In this document: positions 51,769-60,853 of the stretch, piece after piece
Layout of the letters: every line of letters begins with the position of its first letter
Numbering within the stretch: position 1 is the first letter of the stretch
From: Marinimicrobium locisalis
Lineage (GTDB): Bacteria; Pseudomonadota; Gammaproteobacteria; Pseudomonadales; Cellvibrionaceae
DNA length: 64,000 nt
NCBI RefSeq assembly: GCF_039822625.1
Contig: NZ_JBDLLG010000018.1
Location: 45,151 to 109,150 of the forward strand
Direction of reading: 5' to 3'
The notes under the pieces: generated by a model
What the model was told of the DNA's origin: nothing
What the model saw: the letters and a program-made list of their open reading frames with translations, nothing else
Database searches by the model: none
Program-made: the position numbers and the translations under genes

Positions 51769-54012
51769 TCAATCACTGACTTGAAAGGAAACCGAACTCA
51801 ACGTCCGATTATCAGCCACCAAGTCGAGGTGGTAGTGGCCCTCGGCGAAGCCATTCACCGGCCGCTCTATCCGGAAAGAAGCCTCTCCTTCGGAGCCCTG
51901 AACAATAACCGGGACTTGAGCGACCTGTACCTCACGAGAGCCGTCATAAAGCATAGCTTGTATGACCGCACTTGTCGTGTCGAAGTTTCGGTAAGTGAAA
52001 CCCACATGCAACACGCGCCTGGAGGAAATAACACTGGTCTGCTCGGCGGGCAGGCTCTCCAGGGGCTGCGCACTTATACGGGTCCGGTTTATCTCCGGTT
52101 GAATTTCCCATTCTTGTTGGTCGCGCCATTGCACTTCCAGTGCAAGCAACTCTGCACTGCCCGGGTTGCGTTCACGGGCTTGCATCAACCGCTCCCCGGC
52201 CTCTTCGAGACGACCGGCGGCCAAGTCTTCCTCAATCGCCGCGACCTCCTGGGCCAAGCGCGAAGCTTCTTCCGCTTTTGCTTTGTCGGCGGCGGCCTTT
52301 CGACGCCGCCGTTCCCGTTGTTCACGCAGTTTTTCGTGCCGGGCCATCAGGCTCGGATTGTCGGGGTAAGTTTGTAACCCTTCCTCCAGCAATGCCAGTG
52401 CGCCGGTATAATCGCCTTGGGCGCCGAGTTCCTCTGCCGTGCGTGTCAGTCCCGCGATGGCCTCCTTTTTCGCCGCCTCGGCTTCAGCTTTCTTTTTTGC
52501 CGCTTCAGCTTCTCGCTTCGCGGCGTCAGCCTCTTCTTTAGCCTTGGCAGTCTCGGCCGCCGAAGGCGACTCTGAGGGGGGCTGTCTCGACATCTCCTCC
52601 GCTTTCGGCGGGGGCGTCAACGGAATAGGCTCGGCGAGAAGCGGTTCAAAGACGGGGCGCCGCGGGGTCACCTCTGTCGTCGCGACCTCCAAACCTGACC
52701 TCTCGTTGGTCGCCTTCTCAGTGTTTTGTTCATCCGACTTGGACCCGGCAAAAGGCAGCGCGGGGTTAACGTTACTCATCACCTTGAGACCGCCCTCCCC
52801 ACTCTCGACCTGGCCATTCGGCAGTTTGTCGTCCGCCGAAACCATCGCTGGCACATTCTCGGCCACACGGGCCACCCATGGCATAACGTGCGACTGCCAA
52901 GCCGCTCTGAGGGGCTCCTGCCATTGGTACAGAGCCCCGAGCCCTATGGTGGAGAGCAGAATTACGCTCCACAACCCTGCGCGTCGCCGCCCTTCCCGCG
53001 AGCTATCCGAAGCGGCCTGGGGCGGTGGGCGTGAAGGCCGATCCTCGCCGTTAACGGACAACTGCTCCATCTGCCGAATGTCGGCCTCTCTTAAGTCCCC
53101 CTCGTGTTGCGCAATGACCGCTTGGGGTTGGTGTAGCGTGGGCGAGTCCCCCCTGCTGGAGGGCCTGCCGCCGAGCTCTTCATAAAGGGCGCGCTCCCCC
53201 TCCTGCTCCATCGCCACCAGCATTTCGGGCGTCAGCTGATCCAACGCCTCGATAAATTTCTCACCGCTCTGATAGCGCTCATCCGGACTCTTAGCCAAAA
53301 TACGGTCAATAATGGGCTGGAAGGCCACCAAGTGGCGGGGAACCCGTGGAATTTCTTCGGAAACGTGTTTAACCCCAATTGAGACGGCCGAATCCGAGTC
53401 GTAAGGCAGGCGCCCACAGAGCAACAGGAATAACACCACGCCCAAGCTGTACAAGTCCGAGCGAGTATCCACTGGTGCGCCGCGCGCGTGCTCGGGGCTC
53501 ATGTAGTGGGGAGTGCCGACGGTGGTGCCGGTCTGGGTCATGGAAGAGGTTTGGTCGATGACACGCGCGATACCGAAATCCATCAGCACTGCCCGGCCGT
53601 CATCATTGTGCAACATGATGTTGTCGGGTTTGACGTCACGGTGAACACAGCCATTGCTGCCCGCGTAATCAAGCGCGCGCGCCACTTCTTTAACGGCCCT
53701 TACAGACTCGGGCAAGCTCATTTCGAAGCGCCGGTGTTTTAAATCACGTCCGGACACGTATTCCATGGCCAGGTAGTGATAGTCTTCGTGCACGCCCATG
53801 TCGGAAACCGTGACAATATTCGGGTGCACAAGGCGACTGACGATGCGCGCTTCGCTCATGAAGCGCTCGCCAAAGGTGGGGTCTTTGGACAAGTGTGGGT
53901 CAAGGACTTTGAGCGCGACTTCCCGCTCAACACTTTCTTGGATGGCAAGGTACACTCGGGCCATCCCGCCTTCGCCCAAGGTGTCGATAATCTTATAGCC
54001 GGGTATCTGCAT
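51769..54012 (-). CDS. Membrane-anchored serine/threonine protein kinase (PknB type)
   Basis: 747 residues. Kinase domain about 6-270: P-loop LGEGGMARVYLA, catalytic Lys35 in VALKVLD, HRDVKPDN (Asp126), DFGIA (Asp145), and TVGTPHYMSPEHARG activation loop. A single transmembrane helix lies at about 342-362 (LWSVILLSTIGLGALY). An Ala/Glu/Lys-rich coiled coil follows around 490-620, with a TPR-like pair (GDYTGALALLEEGLQTYPDNPSL). The C-terminal domain is beta-rich. It is upstream of a coiled-coil lipoprotein and downstream of STAS and PP2C genes, so it belongs to a phospho-signalling locus. Its substrates are unknown. Confidence 0.92.
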   Translation of the reverse strand: MQIPGYKIIDTLGEGGMARVYLAIQESVEREVALKVLDPHLSKDPTFGERFMSEARIVSRLVHPNIVTVSDMGVHEDYHYLAMEYVSGRDLKHRRFEMSLPESVRAVKEVARALDYAGSNGCVHRDVKPDNIMLHNDDGRAVLMDFGIARVIDQTSSMTQTGTTVGTPHYMSPEHARGAPVDTRSDLYSLGVVLFLLLCGRLPYDSDSAVSIGVKHVSEEIPRVPRHLVAFQPIIDRILAKSPDERYQSGEKFIEALDQLTPEMLVAMEQEGERALYEELGGRPSSRGDSPTLHQPQAVIAQHEGDLREADIRQMEQLSVNGEDRPSRPPPQAASDSSREGRRRAGLWSVILLSTIGLGALYQWQEPLRAAWQSHVMPWVARVAENVPAMVSADDKLPNGQVESGEGGLKVMSNVNPALPFAGSKSDEQNTEKATNERSGLEVATTEVTPRRPVFEPLLAEPIPLTPPPKAEEMSRQPPSESPSAAETAKAKEEADAAKREAEAAKKKAEAEAAKKEAIAGLTRTAEELGAQGDYTGALALLEEGLQTYPDNPSLMARHEKLREQRERRRRKAAADKAKAEEASRLAQEVAAIEEDLAAGRLEEAGERLMQARERNPGSAELLALEVQWRDQQEWEIQPEINRTRISAQPLESLPAEQTSVISSRRVLHVGFTYRNFDTTSAVIQAMLYDGSREVQVAQVPVIVQGSEGEASFRIERPVNGFAEGHYHLDLVADNRTLSSVSFQVSD

Positions 54013-54119
54013 GCGATGCCAAAGTGTTTGGACTAAGTTCGTTCATCCCTAGACTAACGGTCCGGGCATAAAGCTCCAGGCGCTAAGGGGGCCGAAAACT
54101 CAAAGCCTACCGCAAACCG

Positions 54120-54602
54120 TCATCGCTCTTCGAGCATTTTTACCAGATTGCGAAAAGTTTCACGGTTTTCGCGGTTCAACCCCATAAGAATCTTGTGGGC
54201 TTCGAGCACTTTCTCCTTGACCTGCTGCTCTTCGGGGGCTTCCGCTTCCAGAGGCTGGGCCGGCGTAACGGGCGCTTCCAAGTCGTTCACAATGTTGAAA
54301 ATTTCCTGGAACCCCATGGTGTAGAGCAGCCGATTAATACTGTCATTGTTGGAATAGACGACCGGAGTAATATTTCTTTCATCCTTCCCCTGCAGGGCTA
54401 TCTTGGCCATCAACCCAAGCGTGGTGCTATCAATGGCTTCCGCTTCGGACAAGTCGAACATTACTTCGCAAAAATCATTCTGACTAAACATTGTGTCAAT
54501 AAATTGATCGAATGAAATACACAGTGTAAGGCGTACGTCACCGACCATTTTGATGACATAAACTCCTCCGTGATCGGCTACCAGAATCTGACCGGGTCGC
54601 AT
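54120..54602 (-). CDS. STAS-domain anti-sigma factor antagonist (RssC-like)
   Basis: 160-residue SpoIIAA-type protein. The phosphorylatable Ser is in EAIDSTTLGLMAKI (Ser59 region), and YSNNDSINRLLYTMGFQEIF is the second conserved part. A charged C-terminal extension of about 55 residues (PLEAEAPEEQQVKEKVLEAHKILMGLN) is extra to the domain. It is 6 nt downstream of the response regulator-phosphatase, which by analogy with Pseudomonas RssB/RssC pairs should dephosphorylate it. No anti-sigma kinase (RsbW type) is adjacent. Confidence 0.88.
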   Translation of the reverse strand: MRPGQILVADHGGVYVIKMVGDVRLTLCISFDQFIDTMFSQNDFCEVMFDLSEAEAIDSTTLGLMAKIALQGKDERNITPVVYSNNDSINRLLYTMGFQEIFNIVNDLEAPVTPAQPLEAEAPEEQQVKEKVLEAHKILMGLNRENRETFRNLVKMLEER

Positions 54603-54608
54603 GTGGCA

Positions 54609-55793
54609 TTACCTCTTGATAATCGTCAGAATCGCGATGTCATCGGGTGTTTCGCTCACACCTTCCACCCCTAGGGCGGAGCACACCGACGCCATACTCG
54701 ATCCGTTGTCGCCCACCAGCGACAACAATTGCGCTTCCTTGTCTTTCAACGCTTTCGGGGGAAGCACCTCCAGCACCCCGTCCGAAAAGCACACCAGAGA
54801 AAACGTCTCAGGCAACGAGCAGCGGTAAATGCGCCACTCGGGCTGAGCAAATATTCCCACGGGTTTTCCCGTCCCCTCCAGAAACTCCGCGCCTTCCGGC
54901 GTCACCAGAATAGGCATTGGCAAATGCCCAGCGACCACATAGCGCATTTGCCGGGTATGCGTATCTATTACTCCGACAAAGAAAGTTAAGTGGTGGTTCA
55001 GACGAGTTTCGTTCAGTTCTCGGTTGATCTGCTCAAGCATCTGTCCCGCGCCTTCTTCAAAGGACTGGGCGTCGCAAAAAAGCCCCTCTTCTCTCACCAT
55101 ACGGCTGACCAAATGTTTGAGCCAGATGGTCACAAACGCCGAGGACGCGCCATGCCCCGAAACGTCCGCCAGATAGAAAGCCACATAGCGTCGAGTAAGG
55201 TAGGCGTAATCCACGAAGTCGCCGCTGAGATAAAGGGAAGGCGCAATGTGGTGCGATACGTGGTACCCCTCGGGGGTGACCATGGGCTCAGGCAACAAGC
55301 GCTGTTGCACGCGCCGACCGGCTTGCTGGTCCCGCTCCAATACGCGGAGGTTTTCGCGCAGCCCCCGGTTGGCAAATTCGAGTTTATCGCGATAGCGCTG
55401 GTTTTGTACCAATAAGTCGCATCTTTCCAGGGCCCGGCGCACCGAGTGCACCAGCATTTCCATATCGACGATGGGCTTGATCAGGTAATCGCTGGCGCCG
55501 AGCCTGAGGGCCGACACCACATCCCCCATAACACCGGCGCCAGAGACCACAATCACCGGCAAGTCGGGGGATTCTTCATGAATGGTTTTGAGCACCTGGA
55601 GCCCGTCGAGACCGGGCATTCTTAGGTCAGTGATCACCAGCTCCGGCGCGCTTTCACGAAACGCCGCCAGCCCCGAGGGGCCATCTGTGGCTTCCAGCAC
55701 CTCGAAACCGCTATCTTCGAGGTAGGCCACTATGCTCTGGCGAACCGGCGCATCGTCGTCGATGATCAGCAGTTTTCTGCTCGCGTCGGTCAT
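54609..55793 (-). CDS. Response regulator with PP2C/SpoIIE phosphatase domain (RssB-like)
   Basis: 394 residues. The receiver domain (3-125) has acidic IDDD, phospho-acceptor Asp56 in VITDLRMPG, and the Lys in YLIKPI. A helical linker (about 130-170, coiled coil LRENLRVLERDQQAGRRVQQ) leads to a PP2C/SpoIIE domain with YLSGDFVDYAYL, ADVSGHGASSAFV and ETPDDIAILTI, the metal-binding residues. The output would be dephosphorylation of the downstream STAS protein. The similarly placed gene pairs in Pseudomonas regulate the general stress or flagellar response. Confidence 0.92.
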   Translation of the reverse strand: MTDASRKLLIIDDDAPVRQSIVAYLEDSGFEVLEATDGPSGLAAFRESAPELVITDLRMPGLDGLQVLKTIHEESPDLPVIVVSGAGVMGDVVSALRLGASDYLIKPIVDMEMLVHSVRRALERCDLLVQNQRYRDKLEFANRGLRENLRVLERDQQAGRRVQQRLLPEPMVTPEGYHVSHHIAPSLYLSGDFVDYAYLTRRYVAFYLADVSGHGASSAFVTIWLKHLVSRMVREEGLFCDAQSFEEGAGQMLEQINRELNETRLNHHLTFFVGVIDTHTRQMRYVVAGHLPMPILVTPEGAEFLEGTGKPVGIFAQPEWRIYRCSLPETFSLVCFSDGVLEVLPPKALKDKEAQLLSLVGDNGSSMASVCSALGVEGVSETPDDIAILTIIKR

Positions 55794-55981
55794 CTTTGGA
55801 TCGGTCCGGGTACCGGGAAAGTCGTGGGTTGCATAAGGCGCAATACACTACTCCCTTCTCGGAGAGCGCGCAAGCTGTTCAAAGCGCGTTTTTTGGACTA
55901 ACTTTAAGGCACCAGGAACCGAGTAAGGCAGGGTCTTGAAAAGGGTTCCTGCCTCGCCACAACCACTTGGAGAGCCCGAAC

Positions 55982-56284
55982 ATGACGGTCGAAAGAGCGC
56001 AGCAGGAGAAGAGAGACTTCATCCGCATGAAGATTGACACGCCACTACGGGCCCAGATTACGGGAAACGGCATTGCGGCGGAGGGTCTGTGCCATGAGCT
56101 CAGCGGCGGCGGCATGAAAATTGCCACCGAACACTACCTGGAGCCCGGCACCGAGCTAGAGGTCACCATCACCTCTGAGCACGGCCACAGCCCCACGCTG
56201 AGGGCCAAGACCAAAGTGGTGCGAACGGAATCGGACGGGAGCCTTCATCGCATAGGCCTGGAGATACTGGAGATCCTCCACTAG
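55982..56284 (+). CDS. PilZ domain protein (c-di-GMP effector candidate)
   Basis: 100-residue single PilZ domain. The N-terminal EKRDFIRMKID gives the RxxxR-like switch (K-R-D-F-I-R), and CHELSGGGMKI gives the (D/N)xSxxG pattern, here ELSGGG with Glu in place of Asp. The remaining strands fit (GTELEVTITSE, TLRAKTKVVRTES). GGAGAG precedes the ATG at 55982. It is divergent from the response-regulator gene. c-di-GMP binding is plausible, but the Glu substitution should be tested. Confidence 0.85.
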   Translation: MTVERAQQEKRDFIRMKIDTPLRAQITGNGIAAEGLCHELSGGGMKIATEHYLEPGTELEVTITSEHGHSPTLRAKTKVVRTESDGSLHRIGLEILEILH

Positions 56285-56376
56285 GGATCCCAGCGGCCCG
56301 CGGACCGAGTAAACCGGCAATCATCCAGTCGAAAGCAGCGGGAGCGGGCCGAACAGATGAAACCAAGAGTCGCGAC

Positions 56377-57150
56377 TCAGAAAGGGTCGCCCTCTTCCTC
56401 GTCGAAATCGCCATATTCGGACATATCCATGTCTGAGCCGAAGCTATCTTCCACCTCACCGTCCTTAATCAGGTACTCCCGGCGCTGTAAATAAGCGTCG
56501 CGAATAAAGGTGTAGTGGTCTCCGGTTAGTTGCTCTTCCAGGTCCATCAGCTGGGAGCGACGATTGATGTAATACATGGCCAGCGTGCTGTTCTGGGTCG
56601 GAGTGTGGTCGATATGGTAAATAGGGGACATAAGCGACTGCACCGGCAGGCCCACCGTGTCCCGGACGGTACTTGAACCAAAAAACGGCAGGACCACATA
56701 AGGGCCGCGATCAAACCCCCACAAACCCAGCGTCTGGCCAAAATCTTCCTGACCATCACTTGGCAAACCGAGCCGGGAAGCGACATCAAACAACCCCGCA
56801 ATGCCCACCGTGGAATTCACCAGAAAGCGTCCCGAATCGCGCAACGCGGACCCCGGCTTGCCCTGGAGAACGCCATTCAAGGCGCTGGGCACCTCACTCA
56901 GGTTTTGGAAGGCATTGTTGACCCCGAGCTCCACCACCTCAGGCGCCACAAACCGGTACGCCTTGGTGACCGGTTTGAGGAAAAAGCGGTCAACCGTCAT
57001 GTTGAATCCGTGCACCTTGCGGTTGAAGTCCTCCCACGGGTCTTCAAATTCGTCCGCATGCGCCGGGACCATGACCATCGACAATAACGCCAAGAGCATG
57101 GCAACCTTAGTCCATGGTCTGTCAACCAGGCGGAAGGTGATCACTAACAC
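56377..57150 (-). CDS. mlaA: MlaA (VacJ) phospholipid-transport protein
   Basis: 257-residue protein of the MlaA family, which removes misplaced phospholipids from the outer leaflet of the outer membrane with OmpC-type porins. Family marks are EFEDPWEDFNRKVHGFNMTVDRFFLKPV, FQNLSEVPSALNGVLQGK, DFGQTLGLWGFDRGPYVVLPFFGSSTVRD and DHTPTQNSTLAMYYINRRSQLMD. The start may be GTG at 57150 or the ATG at 57099. The signal peptide ends PAHA-DE with no lipobox Cys, unlike typical MlaA lipoproteins. The C-terminus is unusually acidic. A porin gene lies about 200 nt away on the same strand. Confidence 0.93.
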   Translation of the reverse strand: MLVITFRLVDRPWTKVAMLLALLSMVMVPAHADEFEDPWEDFNRKVHGFNMTVDRFFLKPVTKAYRFVAPEVVELGVNNAFQNLSEVPSALNGVLQGKPGSALRDSGRFLVNSTVGIAGLFDVASRLGLPSDGQEDFGQTLGLWGFDRGPYVVLPFFGSSTVRDTVGLPVQSLMSPIYHIDHTPTQNSTLAMYYINRRSQLMDLEEQLTGDHYTFIRDAYLQRREYLIKDGEVEDSFGSDMDMSEYGDFDEEEGDPF

Positions 57151-57296
57151 TACCTCGATTTAAGCCGGCGGCCGGAGGCTCGCCTGTAAGACATTTGATT
57201 CAGGGAGGGCCGGGTTCGTATCGTCCTTAGCGCGGCGATGACTCGGGCACAACTCCTGTACGCCAGTGTAACGGGGGATAATAGCATTGGTCTGTT

Positions 57297-57337
57297 AAAA
57301 AGTGTTAGCCCCGGGACAGGTCACTACGCCCCGGGGC
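57297..57337 (-). terminator. Intrinsic terminator of the porin gene
   Basis: GCCCCGGG (57308-57315) and CCCGGGGC (57330-57337) pair; on the minus strand the stem is followed by TTTTT (A-run 57297-57301 on plus). Confidence 0.7.
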
Positions 57338-57348
57338 CGACTCCGCCG

Positions 57349-58287
57349 CTAGAACTTGAGCTCCATGCCTACGCCCAAGTAGTCATTATCGCAACCGACG
57401 CCGCCACAGCCCCAGTCGTTGGTTTCGTTGGTGTAATAGCCAAAGAGCTTGGTCTTGGCGCTCAGACGGTAGTCCGCGCCAAGGCTGACCGACTCGCCCC
57501 CGCCGTTATTGATATCCGAGCTGCCCGCCTGAGCCTTCAGGTCCCAGTTTTCATTCAGGTCCCACAGAACCGAGACCAGAGCGCCATCTTCATCGATAAA
57601 GCCGTCATCGTAGGTCTCAAACAACGCGCCGACGTGAACCACGGAAATTGAATATCGCGCCACAAAGCGTGCCACGTCCGCATCGGGAATCACGGCCCCC
57701 TCTTCCATCACCACGTCCCGGTCCACTGCCGCGGCCAGATACAACGGCCCCCGGTCGTAGCTCACCGAGGCGGAAATACCAGGGTCAACACCATCTTCTT
57801 CATAGGTGATGTAGCCAATAGCCCCGGAGAAGTACTCCCCCACCACCGGGCTGCGGTACTGAACCTGGTTGCTGCGGCGATTTTCACCGGCGAAAAGGTA
57901 TTTAATATCCCCTTCCAAGTCATTAAACAGGTCCACCTTGTTCTGCGCCTTCTTCAAAGGGGTGTCAATCCGCCCGGCCAGCAAGGTACCGGCCTTGCCC
58001 CGCAGTCCCACGTAAATATTCCGCTGACTGAAGGTTTCGCCATCACCACCACCGTCATCGACGTTGGTTTGATACTCAAACTGGAAAATGGCTTCGAGCC
58101 CCTCTCTTAGGGATTCGGAGCCCTTGACTCCGATTCGGGAGCTGTTGCTCACCAGCTCTGCCTTGCTGTTGCCTGTTTCATCGGCGTGCTGTAAGGCCAC
58201 ATTGCCCTTGCCGTAGACTTGAACATCAGCCACCGCCACAGCGGGAAAGCTGGCGGTCAGTACCAGGGGCACCAAAACTTTTTTCAT
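57349..58287 (-). CDS. Gram-negative trimeric porin (OmpC-like)
   Basis: 312-residue outer-membrane porin. The signal peptide ends AVA near residue 20. VQVYGKGNVALQ starts the barrel, followed by SNSSRIGVKGSESLREGLEAIFQFEY and RNIYVGLRGKAGTLLAGRIDTP, typical of 16-strand porins. The last residues GVGMELKF end in Phe, as needed for outer-membrane assembly. The barrel is short for a 16-strand porin. AGGAG is 6 nt ahead of the ATG. As MlaA works with OmpC-type porins, the nearby position is of interest. Confidence 0.92.
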   Translation of the reverse strand: MKKVLVPLVLTASFPAVAVADVQVYGKGNVALQHADETGNSKAELVSNSSRIGVKGSESLREGLEAIFQFEYQTNVDDGGGDGETFSQRNIYVGLRGKAGTLLAGRIDTPLKKAQNKVDLFNDLEGDIKYLFAGENRRSNQVQYRSPVVGEYFSGAIGYITYEEDGVDPGISASVSYDRGPLYLAAAVDRDVVMEEGAVIPDADVARFVARYSISVVHVGALFETYDDGFIDEDGALVSVLWDLNENWDLKAQAGSSDINNGGGESVSLGADYRLSAKTKLFGYYTNETNDWGCGGVGCDNDYLGVGMELKF

Positions 58288-58672
58288 GAAAGCTCCTATT
58301 TTCTCTTCAGTAAGGGCTTATCGCGCCGAAAGCCGATAAGTAAACGGATGGGACGCTCGGACGAGGGTCTCCTCGGGCCGGGCGTATTTTACGCAACTCG
58401 GGCCGAACATGTCATTTGGATGTCGTATTTGTGTCCACCAGGTGACTATTCTATGTCTTTTAAGTGACATTTTTGTTACAAAGCCCTCTCCGCCAAGGCT
58501 GGCGCTTACTTTGGAGGCGACGAGCAACCTTTCGCGTTTTCCCGGGTAAGCAGCTACAGTAATAACGAAGGAGGTGACGAAGGGTTTTTCGGGCTCGACT
58601 CATAGGCAGGCCTGTGTAAAATGGATAGCTTGGGCTAGATTACCAGTCTCCGTCGACACTTACGGACCATGC
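58288..58672. other. Intergenic region between porin and GGDEF-EAL gene
   Basis: 385 nt. It holds the porin promoter and leader on one side and the start of the c-di-GMP gene on the other. GAAGGAGGTGACG at about 58567 is a good Shine-Dalgarno-like sequence, but it lies directly on a GTG at 58574 that gives a 33-residue extension with no domain. I see no RNA or repeat. Confidence 0.3.
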
Positions 58673-60781
58673 ATGGCTAAACCGTTGAAAGTACTGTTCA
58701 TTGAAGATTCAGAGGCCGACGCCGAGTTGACCACCGCCGAGCTCATGCGAGGCGGATTCGCTCCCCAGTCCCTCAGGGTGGAAACGGCCGGGGAGCTACA
58801 GGAGGCGCTCCGAGAGCACTGGGATCTGATTATCTGCGACTACCGGCTCCCCCGCTTTAGCGCCGAAGACGCCCTCGCCACCCTCAAGCGAAGCGGCCTC
58901 GACATCCCTTTCATCATTATGTCGGGCGCCGTTCAGGCGGAAGACACCGTCGCCCTGCTCAAACAGGGTGCGCACGACTTCATGGACAAGTACGCCCTCG
59001 CCCGGCTGTTACCCGCCGTGGAGCGGGAGCTGCGCGAGGTAGAGATACGGCGCAAGCGCCGGCGGGCCGAAGAACGCGTGAGGGTGCTGTCGCGCGCCGT
59101 GGAGCAGAGCCCGGTGTCCGTGGTGATCACCAACCCCGAAGGCCAGATCGAGTACGTCAACCCCCGTTTCGAGCAGCTAACCGGCTACACCGCCGGAGAG
59201 GCTACGGGCCGCAACCTAGGGTTCACGCTGCTCGACCAGGACAGTGCCAGCGCCCTGACCGAGCTGTGGTCCACGGTCAGCAGCGGCCGGGAGTGGAGCG
59301 GTGAGTTTTGCAGCGCCCGGCGCGACGGCCAGCTACTTTGGGAACAGGTCAGCGTTTCCCCCCTGACCGACTCGGATGAGCAGATCACCCACTATGTGGT
59401 CATCAAAGAGGACATTACGGTGCGCCGCAGCTACGAGGAACAGCTGCTGCGCCAGGCTCACTATGATCAGCTCACCGGGCTCGCCAACCGCGTCCTGATG
59501 ATAGACCGGCTCAACGTGGCGCTGGAGAGCGCCAATCGCAATGGCCACAAATGCGCCCTGCTGGTCATTGACCTGGATCACTTCAAGAACGTCAACGACA
59601 GCCTCGGGCACAGCATCGGTGACAACCTCTTAAAAGAGTCCGCCGGTCGATTGAGCGGCTGCATCGGCGGCGGCGATACGCTGGTTCGCATGGGGGGAGA
59701 TGAATTCGTGGTGATCCTCCCCAAGGTAGAATCCGCCCGGGAGGCCCAGCGCGTGGCCGAAGCCATCGTTCAGCAGTTCGAGCGCCCGTTTACCATCATT
59801 GGCAAGCAGTACCGAGTAACCGCCAGCGTCGGCATTGCCTTTTACCCGGAAGACGGCAAAAACCCCCACCTGGTGCTAAGGAATGCCGACCTGGCCATGT
59901 ACAAAGCCAAGGACCTAGGGCGTAACCAATATCACTTCTTTACCGAAGACATCAACCGGCAATTGATCGAGCGTCTCGAACTGGAAGAACGGCTTCGCGA
60001 AGTTTTGAAGCGAAACGAGCTCGTACTGTATTACCAACCGATCTATTCGTTGCAGCACGGTTTTATCACCGGGCTCGAAGCCCTGGTTCGTTGGCGCCAG
60101 CCCGATGGCACCATTTGGGCTCCCAACCGGTTTATCCGAGTAGCGGAAGAGATTGGCGTGATACAGGCGATGGACAACTGGGTGCTGAAAACGGCGCTAC
60201 GCAGCATCGCCCCCTGGCTGGCCAGCGGCGGAAGCGACTTGCGTCTGTCTCTAAACATTTCCTCCCAGCAACTTCAGGTTCCCGACTTTCACCAAAATGT
60301 AGAGGAGCAACTAGCCGCTCACGGCGTCGCGCCCCAGCAATTGGAGCTGGAAATTACTGAGCGTATGCTGGTGGATAACTCCAGTGCCACGCAGCAAAAT
60401 ATCGAGGCGCTTTGCCAAATGGGAGTACGCTTATCGATTGATGATTTCGGCACGGGCTATTCTTCCCTTGGTTATTTGCAGAACTACCCTTTCCATACCT
60501 TAAAGATCGACCGCAGTTTTGTTTGCAACATCGGGGTCAATAGCAACACCGCCCGGCTGATTGATACGATTATTACTATGGGACACGGTTTGGGGATGGA
60601 GATCGTGGCAGAAGGTATTGAGTCAGACCAGGAACGCCAGTTTCTGAGCGCTCACGGCTGCGACCAGGCTCAGGGGTATCTGTTCAGCCACCCTCTTCCC
60701 ATGGACCGGCTACGCCCGTTATTGGAACAGTCGATTGAGGCCACCCCGATGTCCAAAGCCGGGCAGGCCAACGAACCCTAA
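58673..60781 (+). CDS. Response regulator with PAS, GGDEF and EAL domains (c-di-GMP turnover)
   Basis: 702-residue protein. The receiver domain (about 5-125) has FIEDSEADAE, phospho-acceptor Asp in IICDYRLP and Lys in MDKYALAR. A PAS domain with PAC (about 145-270) is followed by GGDEF (about 275-440) with intact RMGGDEFVVIL, and EAL (about 455-695) with TGLEALVRW, ITERMLVDN, DDFGTGYSSLGYLQN and IVAEGIE. Both catalytic motifs are complete, so it could make or degrade c-di-GMP. The ATG at 58673 begins the receiver; the longer GTG-started frame is less likely. It lies between a porin and the signal-synthesis pair. Confidence 0.93.
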   Translation: MAKPLKVLFIEDSEADAELTTAELMRGGFAPQSLRVETAGELQEALREHWDLIICDYRLPRFSAEDALATLKRSGLDIPFIIMSGAVQAEDTVALLKQGAHDFMDKYALARLLPAVERELREVEIRRKRRRAEERVRVLSRAVEQSPVSVVITNPEGQIEYVNPRFEQLTGYTAGEATGRNLGFTLLDQDSASALTELWSTVSSGREWSGEFCSARRDGQLLWEQVSVSPLTDSDEQITHYVVIKEDITVRRSYEEQLLRQAHYDQLTGLANRVLMIDRLNVALESANRNGHKCALLVIDLDHFKNVNDSLGHSIGDNLLKESAGRLSGCIGGGDTLVRMGGDEFVVILPKVESAREAQRVAEAIVQQFERPFTIIGKQYRVTASVGIAFYPEDGKNPHLVLRNADLAMYKAKDLGRNQYHFFTEDINRQLIERLELEERLREVLKRNELVLYYQPIYSLQHGFITGLEALVRWRQPDGTIWAPNRFIRVAEEIGVIQAMDNWVLKTALRSIAPWLASGGSDLRLSLNISSQQLQVPDFHQNVEEQLAAHGVAPQQLELEITERMLVDNSSATQQNIEALCQMGVRLSIDDFGTGYSSLGYLQNYPFHTLKIDRSFVCNIGVNSNTARLIDTIITMGHGLGMEIVAEGIESDQERQFLSAHGCDQAQGYLFSHPLPMDRLRPLLEQSIEATPMSKAGQANEP

Positions 60782-60805
60782 AAAAACTCCCGCTTTTGGC
60801 GGGAG
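60780..60805 (-). terminator. Intrinsic terminator of the HAD/AfsA operon
   Basis: CTCCCGC (60787-60793) and GCGGGAG (60799-60805) pair; the minus strand continues with seven Ts (A-run 60780-60786 on plus). It terminates leftward transcription past the HAD gene. Confidence 0.85.
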
Positions 60806-60853
60806 CTAAAGGGTCGCCTTTGCGACAAGGTTCACTATTTATCAGGTTCTACC

